17,883 bases of DNA from UBA5862 sp002408105 (lineage in GTDB: Bacteria; Pseudomonadota; Gammaproteobacteria; Pseudomonadales; UBA5862): assembly GCA_034189125.1 (NCBI GenBank), contig JAXHVB010000101.1:1-17883 (forward strand). Direction: 5' to 3'. Both the position numbers and the translations under genes were made by a program. Below are positions 13,489 through 17,883 of this stretch, piece after piece. Positions within the stretch are counted from its first letter, which is position 1. Each line of letters opens with the position of its first letter. The notes below the pieces were generated by a model. The model saw nothing but the letters and a program-made list of their open reading frames with translations. It did no database searches and was not told the origin of the DNA.

Positions 13489-15210
13489 GTGGATTACCTT
13501 TCAGGTGCCGAAATGGTCGTCCGTTTGCTCCAGGATGAAGGCGTGGAGTACATCTACGGATACCCTGGGGGAGCGGCGCTTCACATTTACGATGCCCTGT
13601 TTCGACAGGACCGTGTAAAGCATGTGCTGGTGCGGCACGAACAGGCCGCAACCCACATGGCGGATGGCTACGCGCGTGCTTCCGGTAAGCCTGGCGTGGT
13701 GCTGGTGACCTCTGGGCCGGGTGCAACCAACACGATCACCGGCATCGCCACGGCGTTTACCGATTCCATCCCCATGGTGGTGCTCTCTGCGCAGGTTGCC
13801 ACCCAACTCATTGGTGAGGATGCGTTCCAAGAAACAGACATGATGGGCATCTCGCGGCCAGTGGTGAAGCACAACTTCTCGATCCGCCGGCCGGAGGACA
13901 TTCCGGTGGTGCTGAAAAAGGCGTTCTACATTGCGAGCACCGGGCGACCCGGTCCAGTGGTGGTGGACATTCCCAAGGACATGACCGCGCCGGACCAAAA
14001 ATACCCGTACACCCACCCCAAGGAAGTTCGCCTGCGCTCGTACACACCGGTGGTGCGGGGGCATGCCGGGCAAATCCGCAAGGCGGCAGACCTGCTTTTA
14101 CAGGCCGAGAAACCCGTCATCTACAGTGGTGGTGGGGTCATTTTGGGTGGCGCCTCCAGTTTGTTGACCGAGCTCGTGCGCCTGCTTGGCTATCCCTGTA
14201 CCAATACGCTGATGGGGCTCGGCGCCTATCCGGGAACCGACCCGCAGTTCCTCGGCATGCTGGGCATGCATGGCAGCTACGAGGCCAACATGGCCATGCA
14301 CCACGCTGACTTGATTCTCGCCGTTGGGGCCCGCTTCGATGACCGGGTCACCAACAACACCGCGAAGTTTTGCCCTGACGCCAAAATCATCCACATTGAT
14401 GTGGACCCTGCGTCCATATCCAAAACTGTGCGCGCTGATGTGCCGATCGTGGGGCCTGTCGATTCGGTGCTGCGGGAGTTGTTGGCGCTGTTGCGCGACA
14501 GTGACGGCCCTGCCCAGCCGGCGGCGCTCAAGAGCTGGTGGGCGCAAATTGACGAGTGGCGCAAGCGCCATGGCGGCCGGTACCGCACGGATGATTCGAA
14601 ATTGATGAAGCCCCAGGAGGTGATTGAAGCGCTGTATCGGGTCAGCCGCGGCGACGCCTATGTGACTTCGGATGTTGGCCAGCACCAGATGTTCGCAGCC
14701 CAGTATTACAAATTTGATCGCCCCAACCGGTGGATCAACTCTGGTGGGCTCGGCACCATGGGGTTTGGTTTCCCGGCTGCCATGGGCATCAAGCTGAATT
14801 ATCCAGATGAGCTGGTTGTGTGCGTCACCGGCGAAGGCAGCATCCAGATGAACATCCAGGAGCTGTCCACCTGCTTGCAGTACAGCATTCCCGTCAAGAT
14901 CCTGAACCTGAACAACCAGTCCTTGGGGATGGTTCGTCAGTGGCAGGACATGAACTACCAAAGCCGGCATTCCCACTCGTACCTCGAGTCCTTGCCTGAT
15001 TTCGTGAAGCTGGCCGAGGCCTACGGCCACGTTGGTGTCCGGGTGGAGTCACGGGATGAACTGGTCCCGGCGCTCGAGAAAGCTCTGGCGCTGGAGGACC
15101 GGTTGGTGTTTCTGGATGTTCACGTTGACCCGGAGGAGCACGTTTACCCAATGCAGGTGGCGCAGCAGTCCATGTGTGACATGTGGCTGAGCAAGACGGA
15201 GCGTACTTGA
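13489..15210 (+). CDS. ilvB: Acetolactate (acetohydroxyacid) synthase, large subunit
   Basis: This 573-residue ThDP enzyme joins two pyruvates to acetolactate, or pyruvate and 2-ketobutyrate to acetohydroxybutyrate, opening Val/Leu/Ile synthesis. An N-terminal ThDP domain has the catalytic Glu51 in LVRHEQAATHMADGYARASG. A central FAD-binding domain follows (about 190-350). The C-terminal domain carries the ThDP/Mg motif, GEGS at 448-451 with N475/N476 in LNLNNQSLGMVRQWQ. The length matches E. coli IlvI (574). The GTG at 13489 was chosen because GAGG lies 8 bp ahead (13477-13480) and VDYLSGAEMVVR is the usual start. The same frame stays open back to an ATG at 13252, but those 79 residues look like no AHAS extension and have no ribosome site. 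IlvN starts 1 bp after its stop. The alternative name is ilvI. Confidence 0.95.
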   Translation: MDYLSGAEMVVRLLQDEGVEYIYGYPGGAALHIYDALFRQDRVKHVLVRHEQAATHMADGYARASGKPGVVLVTSGPGATNTITGIATAFTDSIPMVVLSAQVATQLIGEDAFQETDMMGISRPVVKHNFSIRRPEDIPVVLKKAFYIASTGRPGPVVVDIPKDMTAPDQKYPYTHPKEVRLRSYTPVVRGHAGQIRKAADLLLQAEKPVIYSGGGVILGGASSLLTELVRLLGYPCTNTLMGLGAYPGTDPQFLGMLGMHGSYEANMAMHHADLILAVGARFDDRVTNNTAKFCPDAKIIHIDVDPASISKTVRADVPIVGPVDSVLRELLALLRDSDGPAQPAALKSWWAQIDEWRKRHGGRYRTDDSKLMKPQEVIEALYRVSRGDAYVTSDVGQHQMFAAQYYKFDRPNRWINSGGLGTMGFGFPAAMGIKLNYPDELVVCVTGEGSIQMNIQELSTCLQYSIPVKILNLNNQSLGMVRQWQDMNYQSRHSHSYLESLPDFVKLAEAYGHVGVRVESRDELVPALEKALALEDRLVFLDVHVDPEEHVYPMQVAQQSMCDMWLSKTERT

Positions 15211-15211
15211 G

Positions 15212-15703
15212 ATGCGGCACATCATATCGATTCTCCTCGAAAACGAATCCGGTGCCTTGTCTCGGGTCGTGGGGCTGTTTTCCCAGCGCGGATACAACAT
15301 CGAGACGCTCAATGTTGCGCCCACGGATGATCCGACCCTGTCGCGCTTGACCTTGACCACCCGCGGTGACGACCGCGTCGTGGAGCAGATCACGAAGCAG
15401 CTCAACAAGCTGATCGAAGTGGTCAAGCTGGTTGACCTCAGTGAGGGAGACCACATTGAGCGAGACCTCATGCTGATCAAGGTGAAAGCCACCGGGGGCA
15501 TGCGCGCTGAAGTGAAGCGTTGTGTGGACATCTTCAGGGGGCAGATCGTGGACCTGACCAACTCCATCTACACGATTCAGCTGGTGGGTACCTCGCAAAA
15601 GCTGGACGCATTCCTTGCCGCGGTGAGCGATGCGCAAATTTTGGAAGTGGCGCGTTCCGGCGTGTCAGGGATTTCCAGGGGCGAGAAAATCCTCAGTCTC
15701 TGA
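15212..15703 (+). CDS. ilvN: Acetolactate synthase, small regulatory subunit
   Basis: This 163-residue regulatory subunit binds IlvB, raises its activity and gives valine feedback inhibition. An N-terminal ACT domain (residues 1-75) begins MRHIISILLENESGALSRVV, with GLFSQRGYNIETLNVAPTDD following. The C-terminal ALS_ss_C domain includes RDLMLIKVKA and ends GISRGEKILSL. Its length equals E. coli IlvH (163), so ilvH is an equally fair name. The start codon lies 1 bp after the ilvB stop (TGAGATG), pointing to translational coupling and balanced subunit supply. The gap to ilvC is 51 bp with no terminator. Confidence 0.95.
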   Translation: MRHIISILLENESGALSRVVGLFSQRGYNIETLNVAPTDDPTLSRLTLTTRGDDRVVEQITKQLNKLIEVVKLVDLSEGDHIERDLMLIKVKATGGMRAEVKRCVDIFRGQIVDLTNSIYTIQLVGTSQKLDAFLAAVSDAQILEVARSGVSGISRGEKILSL

Positions 15704-15754
15704 CAGAAAAGCCTGAAAACACAGTGAGTTAACCGAAACGAGGGCAGGAAACAG

Positions 15755-16771
15755 ATGCAAATCTACTACGACAAAGACGCGGACCTCGCAATTCTGCAAG
15801 GCAAGCAGGTTGCGATCATCGGCTATGGCTCGCAGGGCCACGCCCATGCCAATAACCTCAAAGATTCCGGGGTTTCGGTCTGTGTCGGTTTGCGCAAGGG
15901 GTCCAGTTCCTGGGCCAAGGCAGAGCAGGCAGGCCTTGTGGTCAAGAACATTGAAGAGGCCGTTTCGTCGTCGGATGTGGTCATGGTGCTGGCGCCGGAC
16001 GAGCACCAAGGTGCGCTGTACCGGGAACAGATCGAACCCAATATCCGGGAAGGTGCTGCGCTGGCGTTTGCGCACGGGTTCAATATTCATTACCGTCAAA
16101 TTGAGCCGCGTGTAGATCTGGACGTGATCATGATCGCGCCCAAGGGTCCGGGGCACTTGGTGCGCAGCACCTTCGTGGATGGGGGTGGGGTGCCCTCTTT
16201 GATCGCCATTGCCCAGGACGCCACTGGGTCGGCAAAGGAAATTGCACTGGCCTACGCTTCCGCCAACGGTGGAGGCCGCGCAGGCGTGATCGAGACCAGC
16301 TTCCGCGAAGAAACCGAAACGGACCTGTTCGGCGAACAGGCGGTGCTTTGCGGCGGCGCCAGCGCGTTGGTTCTGGCTGGCTTTGAGACCCTGACTGAGG
16401 CCGGCTACGCGCCCGAAATGGCGTACTTCGAATGTTTGCACGAACTCAAGCTGATCGTCGACCTCATGTACGAAGGTGGCATCGCCAACATGCGGTATTC
16501 GATCTCCAATACGGCGGAGTACGGCGATCTGACGCGGGGTCCGCGGGTCATCACCGACCAGACCAAGGAAGAAATGCGCCGCATCTTGAAAGAGGTGCAA
16601 AATGGCGAGTTTGCGCGGGAGTTCATCCTCGAAAACCAGGCCGGTGCGGCAACCCTGAAAGCCAAGCGGCGAATTGGAGAAGAGCACCCGATCGAGACTG
16701 TCGGCGCTAAGCTGCGCGGCATGATGCCGTGGATTCAGGCAAAGAAGCTGGTCGACAAAGCAAAAAATTGA
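15755..16771 (+). CDS. ilvC: Ketol-acid reductoisomerase (class I)
   Basis: This 338-residue enzyme converts acetolactate or acetohydroxybutyrate to the dihydroxy acids using NADPH and Mg2+, directly after the IlvBN step. The N-terminal Rossmann motif is GYGSQG at 23-28, with RKGSSSWAKA supplying NADPH phosphate contacts. Active-site His107 sits in AFAHGFNIHY. The knotted C-terminal domain carries metal ligands D190 and E194 in TDLFGEQAVLCGG, and later ANMRYSISNTAEYGD. The length is that of the short class I form (about 330-340), not the long 490-residue form of E. coli. AGGA precedes the ATG. It belongs to the same transcription unit as ilvBN by spacing and strand. Confidence 0.97.
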   Translation: MQIYYDKDADLAILQGKQVAIIGYGSQGHAHANNLKDSGVSVCVGLRKGSSSWAKAEQAGLVVKNIEEAVSSSDVVMVLAPDEHQGALYREQIEPNIREGAALAFAHGFNIHYRQIEPRVDLDVIMIAPKGPGHLVRSTFVDGGGVPSLIAIAQDATGSAKEIALAYASANGGGRAGVIETSFREETETDLFGEQAVLCGGASALVLAGFETLTEAGYAPEMAYFECLHELKLIVDLMYEGGIANMRYSISNTAEYGDLTRGPRVITDQTKEEMRRILKEVQNGEFAREFILENQAGAATLKAKRRIGEEHPIETVGAKLRGMMPWIQAKKLVDKAKN

Positions 16772-16788
16772 GCGGTCAGTGAAACTTT

Positions 16789-16798
16789 TCTGGCCAGA
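16789..16798. repeat. Perfect 10-bp palindrome between ilvC and pssA
   Basis: TCTGGCCAGA at 16789-16798 is its own reverse complement. It follows a TTTT run rather than preceding one, so it is not a plus-strand terminator as it stands. Its role is unknown; it may be chance. Confidence 0.3.
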
Positions 16799-16842
16799 GC
16801 CCCTTCCAACCAAGCCAGGAGGTGACGGCCGACGGAGTGTGG

Positions 16843-17745
16843 ATGACTGAACACCAGCAGGATGGAGGGACGCCTCGACCGACGGCGGCCGAATCCGAGG
16901 GCATTGAACGCCTTCTGCCCTTTGATGAGCATATCGAAGAGGTCTCTGTTGGCGAGCGTACGGTTCGTCAGCGTGGGGTGTACCTGTTGCCCAATCTGCT
17001 GACGACGGGCGCCTTGTTTGCTGGCTTCTACTCCATTGTGCATTCCATCGGCGGACTCTACGAAGCTGCCAGCATCGCCATCTTCGTTGCCATGTTGCTG
17101 GACGGGCTCGACGGGCGTGTGGCCCGCTTGACCAACACCCAGAGCGCCTTCGGTGCGGAGTACGACAGCCTCTGTGACATGGTGTCTTTCGGGGTTGCGC
17201 CGGCATTGTTGGTGTTCAACTGGGCACTGACCGGTGCTGGGAAATTTGGGTTGGCGGCCACCTTTGTATATGTCGCCTGTGCGGCGTTGCGACTCGCCCG
17301 CTTCAATGCCCGGGCTGCGACCAGCGACAAGCGCTACTTTACCGGGCTGGCCAGCCCTTCCGCTGCCGCGCTCTTGGCCGCTTGGGTATGGAGTTGGCTT
17401 GAGCTGAGCCCGGCCTCACCTCCGGCCGTCTTTTGGTGGGTGTCGTCGACTGCGTTTTTGGCGTTCGGGGCTGGCGTCGCCATGGTGCTCAACGTGCGGT
17501 ACTCCAGCTTCAAGCAGCTCGACTTTAAAGGGCGTGTGCCGTTCGCGCTCTTGTTTTTTGCCATTTTGGTGTTTTTTCTTATCGCGCTGGACCCTCCCCG
17601 GGTGTTGCTCTTCGGATTTGGGTTGTACGCACTGTCGGGCCCCTGCCTTGCTGCCTGGCGGCGCATCACGGTGCGCAAGAAACGCCAAGCACGCCAAGGG
17701 ACGGCAGACCAGGGCGCGTCGGAGCCGCGTGGGGCCAAACACTAG
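16843..17745 (+). CDS. pssA: CDP-diacylglycerol--serine O-phosphatidyltransferase
   Basis: This 300-residue inner-membrane enzyme makes phosphatidylserine from CDP-diacylglycerol and serine, the precursor of phosphatidylethanolamine. The CDP-alcohol phosphotransferase signature is complete: D87, D90-G91, A94-R95, G104, D108 and D112 in the segment from LLDGLDGRVAR to AEYDSLCD. The segment RGVYLLPNLLTTGALFAGFY at the first membrane helix is typical of the Pseudomonas-type PssA. About six to eight hydrophobic segments follow, and the tail is basic and polar. The ATG at 16843 is preferred because GGAG (16834-16837) lies 5 bp ahead; the GTG at 16822 abuts AGGAG with no spacer. The gene lies 71 bp after ilvC, and the ilvBNC-pssA order is common in Gammaproteobacteria. 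Confidence 0.93.
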   Translation: MTEHQQDGGTPRPTAAESEGIERLLPFDEHIEEVSVGERTVRQRGVYLLPNLLTTGALFAGFYSIVHSIGGLYEAASIAIFVAMLLDGLDGRVARLTNTQSAFGAEYDSLCDMVSFGVAPALLVFNWALTGAGKFGLAATFVYVACAALRLARFNARAATSDKRYFTGLASPSAAALLAAWVWSWLELSPASPPAVFWWVSSTAFLAFGAGVAMVLNVRYSSFKQLDFKGRVPFALLFFAILVFFLIALDPPRVLLFGFGLYALSGPCLAAWRRITVRKKRQARQGTADQGASEPRGAKH

Positions 17746-17883
17746 GGCCTTTGAGCACCTTAATCTGCGGTCTGATGTGGGTGGTGAGTGAAGCTAAGGG
17801 GGTGTTTTTGTGGAGGGATAGAGTGCTGTCAAAATAGTTTGTTTTGGGGCTTGTGCGGATTGGATTGGGCGTTATAATACGCG
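17746..17883 (+). other. Intergenic DNA after pssA to the right edge
   Basis: These 138 bp hold no gene. The T-run at 17805-17809 is preceded only by a weak imperfect pairing (CACCTTA at 17756 with TAAGG at 17795), so I do not call a terminator. The last 33 bp carry a promoter for an unseen downstream gene. Confidence 0.6.
17851..17878 (+). promoter_or_regulatory. Strong promoter for a gene beyond the window
   Basis: A perfect -10 TATAAT (17873-17878) lies 16 bp after TTGTGC (17851-17856). The bases after the -10 (ACGCG) form a GC-rich discriminator, a feature shared by rRNA, tRNA and other growth-controlled promoters. The gene it serves is outside the window. Confidence 0.6.

Noticed and set aside
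14830..14841. GEGS in place of GDGS in the ThDP motif of IlvB
   Set aside because: At first it looked like a key-residue change, but as far as I recall GEGS is normal in acetolactate synthases of related proteobacteria, so it is not an oddity.
16822..16842. GTG start for pssA
   Set aside because: AGGAG abuts the GTG with no spacer; the ATG at 16843 has GGAG at a good distance.
15665..17206. 513-codon open frame antisense to ilvC and pssA
   Set aside because: It crosses two well-supported genes and reads as composition-driven shadow.
17756..17809. Terminator after pssA
   Set aside because: The T-run is real but the preceding stem is short, bulged and has a loop of over 30 bases.
1..17883. 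Mobile elements, CRISPR arrays, defence islands, tRNA or rRNA genes
   Set aside because: I looked for transposase or integrase motifs, regularly spaced repeats and clover-leaf patterns and found none; nearly all DNA is explained by conserved core genes.

Overview
The window is GC-rich DNA, roughly 60% or more by eye, and carries a dense set of chromosomal core genes. Its gene order strongly suggests a gammaproteobacterium. A Pseudomonas-like order of type IV pilus genes (pilY1, pilE, thiO, pilR, pilS) leads into bamD / rluD - pgeF - clpB, the same block found in E. coli and Pseudomonas. I cannot name a genus from the sequence. I see no insertion sequence, prophage, CRISPR array, tRNA, rRNA or toxin-antitoxin pair, and nothing that looks like an undescribed defence or mobile system.

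Positions 1-5445 are the type IV pilus region. It holds the 3' end of pilY1, the minor pilin gene pilE, a glycine oxidase gene (thiO) and, on the minus strand, a small zinc-ribbon protein of the PP0621 type followed by pilS and pilR. PilS and PilR form a membrane sensor kinase / sigma-54 activator pair that controls pilin expression in Pseudomonas. Positions 5571-8092 hold nadE (plus) and bamD (minus), which converge and overlap. Positions 8184-12591 are a plus-strand run: rluD overlaps pgeF by 14 bp, and clpB follows behind a good match to a heat-shock (sigma-32) promoter.

Positions 12612-13058 encode a small secreted DUF4124 protein on the minus strand. A 430-bp divergent non-coding region follows, with a perfect TTGACA -35 box. 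It leads into ilvB-ilvN-ilvC (first steps of branched-chain amino acid synthesis) and then pssA (phosphatidylserine synthase), probably one transcription unit or two tightly linked ones. The last 40 bp hold a strong promoter for a gene beyond the right edge.

The main points of interest concern genome architecture. There are two tail-to-tail antisense overlaps (thiO/pilR, 50 bp; nadE/bamD, 91 bp). The probable clpB terminator lies inside the neighbouring antisense gene. PilR has a GSFSGA variant of the sigma-54 contact loop. The pilE start has promoter elements so close that its mRNA would be leaderless. The DNA between DUF4124 and ilvB carries competing hairpins and repeats.
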